From Maribacter algarum (ex Lu et al. 2025) (nom. illeg.) (GTDB taxonomy: Bacteria > Bacteroidota > Bacteroidia > Flavobacteriales > Flavobacteriaceae), in the NCBI GenBank assembly GCA_947495915.1, contig CANMAW010000001.1, positions 310,001 through 374,000 on the forward strand: 64,000 nucleotides of DNA, written 5' to 3'. Every line of letters starts with the position of its first letter. Positions within the stretch are counted from its first letter, which is position 1. A program made the translations under genes and the position numbers. Shown one piece after another: positions 27,493 through 36,660 of the stretch. The notes beneath the pieces were generated by a model. That model saw nothing but the letters and a program-made list of their open reading frames with translations, searched no databases and was not told where the DNA came from.

Positions 27493-27903
27493 ATGTATCC
27501 TGCAGAATTAGTAAAACCAATGAGAGATGACTTAGCAAACGCTGGGTTTGAAGAATTATATACCGCGGAAGCCGTGGAAAAGGCAATTAACCAAGATGGC
27601 ACTACCTTAGTCGTAGTAAATTCTGTTTGTGGCTGTGCTGCTGCGAACGCAAGGCCTGCGGCTAAAATGAGCTTACAAAATGATAAAAAACCTGATAACA
27701 CGGTAACTGTTTTTGCTGGTGTTGATACAGAGGCTGTTGATGCGGCTAGAAATTTGATGATTCCTTTTCCCCCTTCATCGCCAAGTATGGCTTTGTTTAA
27801 AAACGGAGAATTAGTTCATATGATTGAGCGTCATCATATTGAAGGTAGACCTGCTGAATTAATTGCAGAAAACCTAACAGAAGCATACAACGAGTTTTGC
27901 TAG
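27493..27903 (+). CDS. Bacilliredoxin (BrxA/BrxB family)
   Basis: A 136-residue thioredoxin-fold protein. The redox motif Cys46-Gly-Cys48 in VNSVCGCAAANARP is the CGC signature of YphP/YqiW proteins, which remove bacillithiol from oxidised cysteines in Firmicutes. The C-terminal LVHMIERHHIEGRPAELIAE is also conserved. Bacteroidota members are common and many species make bacillithiol, so the name is appropriate, but the activity in this organism is an inference. The gene ends in a hairpin terminator that also contains the promoter of the next gene. Confidence 0.92.
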   Translation: MYPAELVKPMRDDLANAGFEELYTAEAVEKAINQDGTTLVVVNSVCGCAAANARPAAKMSLQNDKKPDNTVTVFAGVDTEAVDAARNLMIPFPPSSPSMALFKNGELVHMIERHHIEGRPAELIAENLTEAYNEFC

Positions 27904-27934
27904 TATCAAACCTAACAATCTCACAAAACTAAAT

Positions 27935-27970
27935 GAAAAACCGTTTCTATCTGAAGCGGTTTTTTATTTT
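27935..27970 (+). terminator. Rho-independent terminator of the bacilliredoxin gene
   Basis: AAAAACCGTTTC pairs imperfectly with GAAGCGGTTTTT (one mismatch) around a short loop, running into T residues. Its T-tract contains the -7 element of the downstream plsC gene. Confidence 0.8.
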
Positions 27971-27972
27971 TG
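27965..27972 (+). promoter_or_regulatory. -7 promoter element of plsC, four bases before the ATG
   Basis: TATTTTTG matches TAnnTTTG exactly. Only four bases separate it from the ATG at 27977, so transcription would start at or just after the start codon, giving an almost leaderless mRNA. Confidence 0.5.
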
Positions 27973-27976
27973 TACC

Positions 27977-28714
27977 ATGCAAAAGCTTATAGCCTACCCC
28001 TTAACGGTTTTATATTTCTTTTTCTTCGGATTGACCCTACTGATATTTCATCCTATTCAATGGATATGTTTTAATGTTTTTGGCTATAACGCACATCGCA
28101 TTAGCGTTGCTCTTTTAAATTTATCTTTAATGCGCTGTACGCATGTGTTAGGCACTACCTATTCTTTTAATAACCCGCATGACATTCCTACAGATCGACC
28201 TACGATTATAGTGCCTAATCATCAAAGTATGCATGATATTCCACCCATCATCTGGCATCTACGAAAACAACATCCAAAATTTGTTAGTAAGAAAGAATTA
28301 GGAACTGGTATACCGAGTGTATCGTATAATTTACGCCATGGCGGTTCTGTTTTAATTGATCGAAAAGATAGCAAGCAGGCATTAGTAGAAATATCAAAAC
28401 TTGGAAAGTATATTGAAAAACATCATCGAGGAGCAGTGATTTTTCCTGAAGGTACCCGTAGTCGAACAGGCCACCCAAAACCATTTAAGGCTACCGGCTT
28501 AAAACTTCTAATGAAAAACGCTCCATCTGCCTTGATTATACCAATTAGTATAAACAACTCGTGGCGCATGTTGAAATATGGCAAATTTCCCAATGGTATT
28601 GGCAATCACCTTACATTTGACGTGCATGAACCCATACCTATTTCTGGCGATCTAGATCAGTTAATTGCAAAAACAGAAGCCGCTGTCACAGCGGGTATAA
28701 CTTCATTCAAATGA
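27977..28714 (+). CDS. plsC: 1-acyl-sn-glycerol-3-phosphate acyltransferase
   Basis: A 245-residue membrane-associated acyltransferase that makes phosphatidic acid from lysophosphatidic acid. An N-terminal hydrophobic hairpin is followed by the HX4D catalytic motif, His82 to Asp87 in NHQSMHD, and the substrate motif FPEGTRSR. The family is sure; the exact acceptor may vary, since flavobacteria also use similar enzymes for other lipids. It overlaps the start of the HD hydrolase gene by 4 bases (ATGA), so the two are translationally coupled. Confidence 0.9.
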   Translation: MQKLIAYPLTVLYFFFFGLTLLIFHPIQWICFNVFGYNAHRISVALLNLSLMRCTHVLGTTYSFNNPHDIPTDRPTIIVPNHQSMHDIPPIIWHLRKQHPKFVSKKELGTGIPSVSYNLRHGGSVLIDRKDSKQALVEISKLGKYIEKHHRGAVIFPEGTRSRTGHPKPFKATGLKLLMKNAPSALIIPISINNSWRMLKYGKFPNGIGNHLTFDVHEPIPISGDLDQLIAKTEAAVTAGITSFK

Positions 28715-29370
28715 CCGATACAATACTTATAGAAGACACCATTAATTTTGTAAAAAAAACTTTAGAAGGAGCAGAAGGTGGCCATGATTGGTTTCATATT
28801 CAAAGGGTTTTTAATAATTCGCTATTAATTGCGGCAGAAGAAAAGGTGCAATTACTTGTAGTAAGTTTAGGCGCATTATTACATGATATTGCTGATGCTA
28901 AATTTTACGACGGAGATGAAACAGTAGGTCCGAAAATGGCAACTGAATTTTTAAAATCAAAAAAAGTAGATCAAAACATAATTGATCATGTTGTTCAAAT
29001 TATTAATAATATCTCGTTCAAATCAAGTTTAGATTCGAAAACTAAATCATTCAATTCTCTAGAACTTCAAGTCGTTCAAGATGCCGATCGCCTCGATGCT
29101 ATTGGCGCCATAGGTATAGCTCGTGCATTTAATTATGGAGGCTTTAAAAACCGAGAACTTCACAATCCTGAAATACCGCCTAAACTTAACATGACTAAAG
29201 AAGAATACAAAAAATCGAATGCACCTACCATCAATCACTTTTATGAGAAGCTTCTTCTTTTAAAAGACAAAATGAACACCATAACGGGTCAACAACTAGC
29301 CAAAAAAAGGCATCAGTATATGCTTGACTTTCTGAGTGAATTTGACAAAGAATGGAATGGCTTTCAATAA
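28711..29370 (+). CDS. HD domain phosphohydrolase
   Basis: A 219-residue cytoplasmic protein. HD metal-binding residues appear as HDWFHIQRV near residue 24, LGALLHDIADAKF near 64 and VVQDADRLDAIGAIGIARAF near 129. This pattern is that of the YedJ-like HD family, putative metal-dependent phosphohydrolases. Substrate is unknown. The start overlaps the plsC stop, so it is in the plsC operon. Confidence 0.88.
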   Translation: MTDTILIEDTINFVKKTLEGAEGGHDWFHIQRVFNNSLLIAAEEKVQLLVVSLGALLHDIADAKFYDGDETVGPKMATEFLKSKKVDQNIIDHVVQIINNISFKSSLDSKTKSFNSLELQVVQDADRLDAIGAIGIARAFNYGGFKNRELHNPEIPPKLNMTKEEYKKSNAPTINHFYEKLLLLKDKMNTITGQQLAKKRHQYMLDFLSEFDKEWNGFQ

Positions 29371-29393
29371 TTATTTTGATGTTCATTTTCGCT

Positions 29394-29426
29394 AACCTTC
29401 CGTAAAAACTTTAAGGTTTATTTTTT
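29394..29426 (+). terminator. Weak terminator after the HD hydrolase gene
   Basis: AACCTT (29394-29399) and AAGGTT (29413-29418) form a 6-bp stem followed by a T-rich run. The stem is short, so this is tentative. Confidence 0.4.
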
Positions 29427-29466
29427 CATTTTTTGTGTATCTTCCTGTCAGTTAAACCAATTTAAG

Positions 29467-30891
29467 ATGCAAAGAAGAAAATTTATCAAAAAATCGGCAG
29501 CTGCTTCAACAGCTTTTGCGATCGTACCAAGTTTTGTGATGGGTAAAAATCATGTGCCTCCAAGCGACACCTTATATGTCGGTGCTTTTGGGGTTGGCGG
29601 CAGAGGATCTGGGGTAATTCAAGGTCTCGATGCTACTAAAAAAGTAAAATTTGTTACCCTTTGTGATGTTGATGATCGAAGGGCTGCTGATACCTATAAA
29701 AAATACCCAAAAGCGAAACGGTATAAAGATTTTCGAAAAGTGTATGATAAACACCTAAGCGAAATTGATGCTATTATGGTGGCTACACCTGATCATATGC
29801 ATGCATCTATTGCATTACCATTTATGCGAGCAAAGAAACATGCGTATGTGGAAAAACCTTTAACACATAATATTAATGAAGCTCGTGTAATGACTACAGT
29901 GGCTAAAGAAAATGGCATTGTAACTCAAATGGGAAACCAAGGTGCTTCAAGTGCAGGAAGCCGCGAAGCTAAAGAATGGATTAATTCTGGCATCATTGGT
30001 AAAGTTTACAAGGTTGACTGTTGGACCAATAGACCTGTATGGCCACAAGGTGTACCGTCACCTACAGAAAAACAGCCTGTACCACAGGGGTTAGATTGGG
30101 ATTTGTGGCTGGGAGCTGCAAAAATGCGGGATTATAATGATGCTTATTTACCATTCAAATGGAGAGGCTTTTGGGATTTTGGGACCGGTGCATTAGGTGA
30201 TATGGGATGTCATATTATGGAAACTCCGTTTGGAGTTCTAGATTTAGACTATCCAACCGAGGCTGAAGCGAGTTGTACTACAAATTGGGTTGGTGACTTT
30301 GTAGAAGCTGATTACAGTTCTTCATGCCCAGCTTCTTCTATTGTACGTTTAAAGTTCAATACAGAACAACATGGTGATATTGAACTAAACTGGTATGATG
30401 GAGGATTACTGCCTGATTTGCCAGATGAATTGAAAGATGGTGAAAATATTGGCGATGGAGGCGGAGGCACTGTGTTTTATGGAACGAAAGGAATATTAGT
30501 TACCGATACTTACTCACGAAACGCGCGCTTACTACCAAGTACTAACATGGATCTATTCAATGCTCCGAAGCCTTATCTTAAAAGAATTGATGGTGATATG
30601 GGTGGGCACCAAAATAACTTTGTTGAAGGTTGTTTAAACGGAACGGAAACTTCCTCAGATTTTAAACGTTCGGGCCCCTTAACAGAAGCCGTTCTTATGG
30701 GAAATTTAGCTATCAAAGCTTTTCAATACAAAAAATTCAAACCTGGCAAAAAAGCTGGTGATTGGGATCCGTTTGAATATCCTGGTCGTCGAAAAATTTT
30801 ATGGGATGGTGCCAATATGAAAGTCACTAACTGGGAAATGGCAAATGCGTGGGTTAAAGGAACCTACCGAAAAGGTTGGGAACTGTCTTAA
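29467..30891 (+). CDS. Tat-exported Gfo/Idh/MocA family oxidoreductase
   Basis: A 474-residue protein that begins MQRRKFIKKSAAASTAFAIV, a twin-arginine signal, so it folds with its nicotinamide cofactor before export. The Rossmann motif is GAFGVGGRGSGV, the signature Glu129-Lys130-Pro131 is in AYVEKPLTH, and the GALGDMGCHIMETPFG motif supplies catalytic Asp/His. Such exported members are abundant in Bacteroidota and Planctomycetes glycan loci, and some (family GH109) are NAD-dependent glycosidases. Here it stands alone between terminators, 17 kb from the sugar-oxidation locus, so its substrate is open. Confidence 0.88.
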   Translation: MQRRKFIKKSAAASTAFAIVPSFVMGKNHVPPSDTLYVGAFGVGGRGSGVIQGLDATKKVKFVTLCDVDDRRAADTYKKYPKAKRYKDFRKVYDKHLSEIDAIMVATPDHMHASIALPFMRAKKHAYVEKPLTHNINEARVMTTVAKENGIVTQMGNQGASSAGSREAKEWINSGIIGKVYKVDCWTNRPVWPQGVPSPTEKQPVPQGLDWDLWLGAAKMRDYNDAYLPFKWRGFWDFGTGALGDMGCHIMETPFGVLDLDYPTEAEASCTTNWVGDFVEADYSSSCPASSIVRLKFNTEQHGDIELNWYDGGLLPDLPDELKDGENIGDGGGGTVFYGTKGILVTDTYSRNARLLPSTNMDLFNAPKPYLKRIDGDMGGHQNNFVEGCLNGTETSSDFKRSGPLTEAVLMGNLAIKAFQYKKFKPGKKAGDWDPFEYPGRRKILWDGANMKVTNWEMANAWVKGTYRKGWELS

Positions 30892-30911
30892 TCTATTTTG
30901 AAATGGTTTAA

Positions 30912-30947
30912 ATAAAAAAGTCTCGCTTGAAGCGAGACTTTTTTATT
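30912..30947. terminator. Bidirectional rho-independent terminator
   Basis: AAAAAAGTCTCGCTT and AAGCGAGACTTTTTT form a perfect hairpin between convergent genes, with A and T tracts on the two sides. Confidence 0.92.
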
Positions 30948-30964
30948 TACGAAAAATAGCTAAT

Positions 30965-32371
30965 TTATTTATTCTCTGGTAACTCACGAGTTAACCATCC
31001 TCTTCTACTGGCAGTTGCTATAGCATAAGGGGTAATCCAAAACAAACCAAATGTAAATAATATACTGTATGAATATGCCCAAAAAGATTCTTTAAGCTTA
31101 TATCTTTTTGCATAAAACAATACCGGAAATGTCGTTAATACTAAAATACTTGCCAATGTTGAACTCACAAATAATAGTGGGTGAGTTAGTACAAAAAACA
31201 ACATGAATAATAAAAATGGGTAGCTCATTATAATTTTAGATGACTGACTTAAAAACAATAAGCGTGCACCTACTTTAGAACCTTCTCTGAAGTTTGTAAA
31301 TACGTACTTAGACATCTGAATATTTTCACGAACGTTACTTCTACCCCAACGAATAAACATTTTGTATAAGCCTTTATATTTCTCAGGTACATTCGTGTAG
31401 GCATATGCATTTCTCTGAAACAAAACATGGTATCCTTGTTTAAGAATCATGTTCGTCATAGCTCTATCTTCACCAATATCTGAAGGTTGCCCCATGAAGG
31501 TTTGATTAATCCAGTCTTCTAAACAGTTGAATACTGCTGTTCTGCGGTATGCCGCCAAAGCTCCAGGAGTACAAAGCACAGTATTTAAACTACTTTCAGC
31601 AGAACGTACAAACTCAAAACTCATAACAAAACTCACATCTAACATTTTTGGAAGTATCGCCTTTTCATTATTCAATACACGAATATTACCTGCGACTGCA
31701 CCACAGTTTTCATTTACTACAAAAGGGCTAACTAAATTTCTTAAAGTGTCTTTGTCAACGATTGAATCACTATCAACCGTTACAAAAATCTCACCCGTTC
31801 CTTCATTGAAACCTCTATACAACCCATGACGTTTGCCCATGTTTTTAGGTTGCTGAAAAATGGTAACACGATCACCTAAAACTTTTTTAGCTTCCTTCAT
31901 CCAATGCCAAGTATCATCTTTACTTCCGTCATCGATAGATAGCAATTGTAATTTATCCGTAGGAAAATCACTATCTGCTAAACTCATTAAAGTATCATAT
32001 ACTTGTTTTCCCTCATTATAAGCTGGTACAATTACAGTACAAGTTGGTAACTCTTCATCTGAAACTGATTCAATTGCCTTATATCTGAAATATTTATAAA
32101 CGGTGAACAGAAAAAAACCAGCTTTGAAAATGAATAAGCCTATGGCAATATTTAGAAATATAGCTCCTATAGTAGTTGTAGAACGAGCTACATTAAATTC
32201 AGTTAAATCACTTCGTAAAATAAAAGCTAAATAAACAGACCCTAACATTAACACAAAGGTGCTACCCATAACAAATAAGCCCCATGCATTTGCTGTTTCA
32301 AAAAAATTTCGAAGTTTACTTATAAAACCCATCTTTACAGGCTTTTTAATTTCGGTGGTTTGATTTTTCAT
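30965..32371 (-). CDS. Family 2 glycosyltransferase, processive-type membrane synthase
   Basis: A 468-residue membrane enzyme. Two N-terminal helices precede a cytoplasmic GT-A domain with SIDDGSKDDTW (nucleotide-sugar binding), TVDSDSIVDKD (DxD), IGEDRAMTNMIL (catalytic aspartate region) and IRWGRSNVRENIQ, which stands at the QxxRW position but lacks the Gln. Three or four C-terminal helices follow. The layout resembles hyaluronan, chitin and poly-GlcNAc synthases such as NodC and HasA. The polymer cannot be named from sequence. There are no capsule genes nearby, and it is transcribed separately from the radical SAM gene. Confidence 0.85.
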   Translation of the reverse strand: MKNQTTEIKKPVKMGFISKLRNFFETANAWGLFVMGSTFVLMLGSVYLAFILRSDLTEFNVARSTTTIGAIFLNIAIGLFIFKAGFFLFTVYKYFRYKAIESVSDEELPTCTVIVPAYNEGKQVYDTLMSLADSDFPTDKLQLLSIDDGSKDDTWHWMKEAKKVLGDRVTIFQQPKNMGKRHGLYRGFNEGTGEIFVTVDSDSIVDKDTLRNLVSPFVVNENCGAVAGNIRVLNNEKAILPKMLDVSFVMSFEFVRSAESSLNTVLCTPGALAAYRRTAVFNCLEDWINQTFMGQPSDIGEDRAMTNMILKQGYHVLFQRNAYAYTNVPEKYKGLYKMFIRWGRSNVRENIQMSKYVFTNFREGSKVGARLLFLSQSSKIIMSYPFLLFMLFFVLTHPLLFVSSTLASILVLTTFPVLFYAKRYKLKESFWAYSYSILFTFGLFWITPYAIATASRRGWLTRELPENK

Positions 32372-32539
32372 TATCTGTTTTTCTAATTAGTGTTTCCACC
32401 TTCTTATACGGACCACTTAGTCTGTTTGGATTTAATTTTTAAGAAGTTTTATGATATACATTGAAACAATAACATTTCCTTATGATTCTAGAAATTAACC
32501 GCAATAGACATTATTGAATTCGCAATTATTTTTAAGGAA

Positions 32540-33631
32540 TTAAAACAAGCGATATTGACCATCTTTATATGATTCATGCATTTCTGTGTTTAGTTTGGGC
32601 ATTGCTTTGTCTTTGAAATATTTACGCTTAGCCAATCGAAATAAATCATGTAATTGAATTGCAATGTTGCCCTCACCTTTACTACGAATGCCAAAGCGAC
32701 TATCATTTAGGGTGCCTCCATGGCACGCTTCAATTTGATGCAATACTTTGTCTGCCCTATCTGGTAAATTCTTACGAATCCAATCAGTAAAAATTTGTCC
32801 GATGGCACCATTTAAACGTACAACCGTGAAGGCAAATGATAACGCGCCAGCATCAGAAACTGCCTTGGCTAAATTCAAAATTTCATGACTGTTAATTCCT
32901 GGAATTATTGGAGCCAACATGGCATTTACAGGTATACCTGCCTGCGATAAAATCTGAATTGTTTGTAAGCGCTTTTTAATTGTGGCAGTTCTAGGTTCTA
33001 GAATACTTCGCGTTTTTTCTGAAAGAGAAGTAATTGAAATATTAACGCCTAATAATTGATGCTCGTTTAGTGCTTTTAAAAGTTCTAAATCGCGTAAAAT
33101 CAGGGCATTTTTAGTAATAATACCCACTGGGTGTCGATATTTCAAAAACACTTCTAAACAGGCTCTAGTTATTTCAAATTGTTTTTCTGCAGGTTGATAA
33201 CAATCTGTATTACCTGATAGTACTATTGTTGCTGCTTTCCAACGCTTGCTTTTTAAGCGTTGTTCTATTAATCGCGGGGCATTTTCTTTAATTAAAATGT
33301 TTCGCTCAAAATCTAACCCAGGGCCATAGCCCCAATATTCATGTGTATTTCGTGCATAACAATAAACACAACCGTGTTCGCAACCTTGATACGGATTCAT
33401 CGAATATTGCATACCCACATCAGGGCTCGTCACTTTATTCACAATAGTTTTTGGAAAAATGGGAATGTATTTAGTTTTATTTAGATCAGCTTCCTCCTCT
33501 GAAATTCGACAATATTCCAAAAAATCGTCTCTGATTTCATGCTTAAATTCAATAAAACGGTTGTTTACTTTTTGTTGTGCACCTCTACCTTTCAATCTTT
33601 GCTCTTTTTTACAAACTTGGATTAAATCCAA
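32540..33631 (-). CDS. PA0069-type radical SAM protein
   Basis: A 363-residue radical SAM enzyme with cluster cysteines 84, 88 and 91 in GCEHGCVYCYARN. LKGRGAQ near the N-terminus and WGYGPGLDFERNILIK match the PA0069/SplB-related family, whose reactions are unknown. No ATG is in place; the start appears to be a TTG at 33631, and a second TTG at 33595, closer to the usual family start, is possible. The TTG lies within a GGATTAAATCC repeat that has a second copy upstream. It is downstream of the MocR gene on the same strand (40 bases). Confidence 0.87.
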   Translation of the reverse strand: MDLIQVCKKEQRLKGRGAQQKVNNRFIEFKHEIRDDFLEYCRISEEEADLNKTKYIPIFPKTIVNKVTSPDVGMQYSMNPYQGCEHGCVYCYARNTHEYWGYGPGLDFERNILIKENAPRLIEQRLKSKRWKAATIVLSGNTDCYQPAEKQFEITRACLEVFLKYRHPVGIITKNALILRDLELLKALNEHQLLGVNISITSLSEKTRSILEPRTATIKKRLQTIQILSQAGIPVNAMLAPIIPGINSHEILNLAKAVSDAGALSFAFTVVRLNGAIGQIFTDWIRKNLPDRADKVLHQIEACHGGTLNDSRFGIRSKGEGNIAIQLHDLFRLAKRKYFKDKAMPKLNTEMHESYKDGQYRLF

Positions 33632-33650
33632 AATTATGGATTAAATCCTA
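33617..33650. repeat. Two copies of GGATTAAATCC at the start of the radical SAM gene
   Basis: Near-palindromic 11-mers at 33619-33629 and 33638-33648 are 19 bases apart centre to centre. The first lies on the TTG start codon. They could be a regulator-binding site or a short duplication. Confidence 0.5.
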
Positions 33651-33671
33651 AAAACAAGTAAAAATATCCTC

Positions 33672-35105
33672 TTAATTATAGGTTTTAACTAGGTGACCTA
33701 GTTTTTGTAATGCTGAATCAATGTCATCATTCCAAAGCAAACCATAACTGAGGCGCATACAATTATTATACTGATTTTGTAATGTAAAGAGTCTGCCCGG
33801 CGAAAATTTAATTTGAAAATTCTCAGCCGTTTTTAATAAAAGCCTTGTATCGATATGAGAAGGCAGTTCAATCCAAAATAGAAAGCCACCTTGGGGTTTA
33901 CTTACTCTTGTATTTTCTGGAAAATAATTAACGATTGCCGACATATATTTCAAACTGTTAGCATGCAAAGTTTGTCGCATTTTTCTAAGATGATGATCGT
34001 ATCTACCTTTCTCTAAAAAAATGGCCATGGCCTCTTCTGTAATTGTTGTAGTGGTTGCTGATAAATACAATTTTAGTCGTAAGACCTCTTTTTGAAACTT
34101 ACCTGCGGCAACCCAACCTATGCGATATCCACTAGCCAATGTTTTAGAAAACGAATTGCACAAGATCACTAATCCGCTATTATCATATGTTTTACACGTG
34201 GTTGGCCTTTGTTTTCCATAGTATATATCACCATAGATATCGTCTTCAATTAAGGGAATTTCATGCTCTTGAATCACCCGTACCAGCTCTTGTTTATTCG
34301 CATCTGGCATTGTATTTCCCAATGGGTTACTAAAATTAGAAACGATTGCAATAGCTTTAATTTCTTGGTTTTGAAGTGCAATTTTTAAAGCATCAATATC
34401 TAAACCCGTCACCGAATCTGTAGGAAGCTCATGAACCCTTAAACCCAACGTATTGGCTAATTGTAAAAGGCCGAAATATACCGGACTTTCGACCGCTATC
34501 GTATCACCTGGCTTGGTAACAGCCATTAACGATAAAGATAAAGCGCTGGTACAACCCGAGGTAATTACTAATTCATCTTCTTTTAAATTGCCACCCCACA
34601 GTACAGATCTTCTAGCGATTTGTCGTCTTAAACTCGTTCGTCCTAAAATACCACCCTGAGCAGTTCCACCTTTAGGCAAACTGATTATAGCTTCATGCAT
34701 TACCTTATTTAATTTCGCAATTGGCAGCAACTCAGATGAAGGTACACCGCGCGAAAAATTAATACCCGTATCATGATCTAACTTATGAAAGAAATCAACA
34801 ATTAAATCAGAAGAACTTACTAAAACAGAAGATTTATCAGGACTACTTTTAACAGGATTTTCAAGAGTTTTATTTCCACAAAAAACCACATAATAGCCAG
34901 ATCTGGGTCGAGACTCAATCAAGCTCTTTGCCTCTAAAAAATAGTAAGCCTGAAGAATCGTACTAATACTTACCCCATATTCTTGCTGCAAAACTCGTAA
35001 TGAGGGTAGCTTATCTCCTACTTGTAGTACTCCTTCTAATATTTGATTTTCTAACTTTTCAGCTATTTCCACATAAAGAAAACCGGTTGTAGTAACTTCT
35101 TTCAT
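33672..35105 (-). CDS. MocR-type PLP-binding transcriptional regulator
   Basis: A 477-residue fusion of a GntR winged-helix DNA-binding domain (about 5-75; QILEGVLQVGDKLPSLRVLQ) and a fold-type-I aminotransferase domain (about 110-470). The PLP lysine is in CNSFSKTLASGYRIGW and an NFSNPLGNTMP motif precedes it. MocR regulators such as GabR and PdxR use PLP or an amine as effector and bind direct repeats next to their target. This gene is divergent from a PLP-dependent decarboxylase gene, with two 16-bp direct repeats in the 112-bp gap, so that gene is the obvious target. Confidence 0.92.
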   Translation of the reverse strand: MKEVTTTGFLYVEIAEKLENQILEGVLQVGDKLPSLRVLQQEYGVSISTILQAYYFLEAKSLIESRPRSGYYVVFCGNKTLENPVKSSPDKSSVLVSSSDLIVDFFHKLDHDTGINFSRGVPSSELLPIAKLNKVMHEAIISLPKGGTAQGGILGRTSLRRQIARRSVLWGGNLKEDELVITSGCTSALSLSLMAVTKPGDTIAVESPVYFGLLQLANTLGLRVHELPTDSVTGLDIDALKIALQNQEIKAIAIVSNFSNPLGNTMPDANKQELVRVIQEHEIPLIEDDIYGDIYYGKQRPTTCKTYDNSGLVILCNSFSKTLASGYRIGWVAAGKFQKEVLRLKLYLSATTTTITEEAMAIFLEKGRYDHHLRKMRQTLHANSLKYMSAIVNYFPENTRVSKPQGGFLFWIELPSHIDTRLLLKTAENFQIKFSPGRLFTLQNQYNNCMRLSYGLLWNDDIDSALQKLGHLVKTYN

Positions 35106-35116
35106 AGTGCATATTT

Positions 35117-35162
35117 TGAATCTGTATTGGTTAAATTTATGAAAACTGAATCTGTTTTGGTT
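35117..35162. promoter_or_regulatory. Paired 16-bp direct repeats, probable MocR operator
   Basis: TGAATCTGTATTGGTT (35117-35132) and TGAATCTGTTTTGGTT (35147-35162) differ at one position and start 30 bases apart, about three helical turns. They are centred in the divergent promoter region, the arrangement used by MocR/GabR dimers. Confidence 0.75.
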
Positions 35163-35217
35163 TATAATTTTACCGCAATTTTGAGTATCAATTTGAATTT
35201 ATTTTAAAGTACTACGC

Positions 35218-36618
35218 ATGAAAAATACTAATGAGATACAAAACCGCATGTTTGCAGATCTTGAAAACCCAGCTATTTTCGAAAAGGCTCAACAGTACGG
35301 GCGAAAATATTTAGATGAAATCTTTGATAGAAATGTATACCCTACTGAAGATGCATTACAAGACTTAAACAACTTTGACGAACCCTTGCCGACATCATCT
35401 TCTGATGCCATTAATGTTCTAAATCTTTTACAGAGGTTTGGTTCACCAGCTACCGTAGCTACAATAGGGTCAAGATATTTTGGGTTCGTTTCAGGATCTG
35501 CAGTACCAGCAGGCCTTGCTGCAAAAACACTTGCAACCTATTGGGATCAGGCCCCCGCGATGCATGTACTTTCTCCAATAGGATCAAAACTAGAAACTGT
35601 AGTAGAAAAATGGTTGAAAAATTTATTCAATTTACCCGATCGAACAGTAGCAGGTTTCGTTAGTGGAACTTCTACGGCCAATTTCTGCGGTATAGCTGCA
35701 GGACGGTACCGCTTATTACAGCGCTTAGGTTGGAATATAAATGATCAAGGAATGTTTAACGCCCCTAAACTGCGTATCGTAACGGGTAAACATGCACATT
35801 CAACAGTTTTAAAGGCCATCAGTTTATTAGGTTTTGGCAAATCAAATATCGAGTGGGTTGCTGTAGATGATCAAGGTAGAATTGACCCAACACAATTACC
35901 TTCTTTAGACGAAAGAACAATTCTAATTCTACAAGCGGGTAATGTAAACAGTGGGTCTTTTGATGATTTCAATCGCATATGTAAAATTGCCAAAGATGCA
36001 AAGGCTTGGGTACACATTGATGGTGCATTTGGTTTATGGGCGGCTGCGGTTTCAAAATTGAAACATTTAACGAATGGAATGGAGTTTGCCAATTCTTGGG
36101 CGGTTGACGGACATAAAACCCTTAACACTCCATATGACTGTGGTGTCATCTTATGTGAAGACCAAGAAGCTATAAAATCTGCCTTGCATATGAGTGGCAG
36201 TTATATTGTGACTAGTGAACAACGAGATGGCATGTTTTATACTCCTGAAATGTCACGTAGAGCTCGTATTATTGATTTGTGGGCCACTATGAAATACTTA
36301 GGTAAAACTGGTATTGATGAAATGATTTTAGGCATGCACCAAAGGGCAGTACAATTTGCAACAGAAATTAAAAAAATAACTGGATTTAAAGTTTTAAACC
36401 ACGTTGTGTTCAACCAAGTTATTATTTGTTGTGAAAATGATGTCTTAACTGAAAAAGTAATGCGTAAAATTCAAGAAATGAGAGAATGCTGGGCCGGTGG
36501 ATCTGTATGGCAAGATCATAAAGTCATTCGAATTAGTGTTTGCTCATGGGCAACAACCCCTAAAGATATTAGTCGCTCAGTACAGTCATTCGAAAAAGCT
36601 TTGGTTGAATGTCAATAA
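35218..36618 (+). CDS. PLP-dependent amino-acid decarboxylase family protein
   Basis: A 466-residue fold-type-I PLP enzyme of the group II decarboxylase family. Motifs include FVSGTSTANFCGIAAGRY, the cofactor aspartate Asp268 in HIDGAFGLW, and the PLP lysine Lys300 in AVDGHKTLNTPYDCG. Relatives decarboxylate glutamate, aspartate, tyrosine, tryptophan or related amino acids, and the Bacteroidota members are often given only a general name. The substrate cannot be fixed. The gene is divergent from the MocR regulator, which probably activates it, and is followed after 42 bases by csaA. Confidence 0.88.
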   Translation: MKNTNEIQNRMFADLENPAIFEKAQQYGRKYLDEIFDRNVYPTEDALQDLNNFDEPLPTSSSDAINVLNLLQRFGSPATVATIGSRYFGFVSGSAVPAGLAAKTLATYWDQAPAMHVLSPIGSKLETVVEKWLKNLFNLPDRTVAGFVSGTSTANFCGIAAGRYRLLQRLGWNINDQGMFNAPKLRIVTGKHAHSTVLKAISLLGFGKSNIEWVAVDDQGRIDPTQLPSLDERTILILQAGNVNSGSFDDFNRICKIAKDAKAWVHIDGAFGLWAAAVSKLKHLTNGMEFANSWAVDGHKTLNTPYDCGVILCEDQEAIKSALHMSGSYIVTSEQRDGMFYTPEMSRRARIIDLWATMKYLGKTGIDEMILGMHQRAVQFATEIKKITGFKVLNHVVFNQVIICCENDVLTEKVMRKIQEMRECWAGGSVWQDHKVIRISVCSWATTPKDISRSVQSFEKALVECQ

Positions 36619-36660
36619 TATAGTGCCTAATAAAATTAACAAACTACAAATAACTTATCG

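Noticed and set aside
31527-31829. 100-codon plus-strand frame inside the GT2 gene
   Set aside because: It is the antisense shadow of a well-supported glycosyltransferase.
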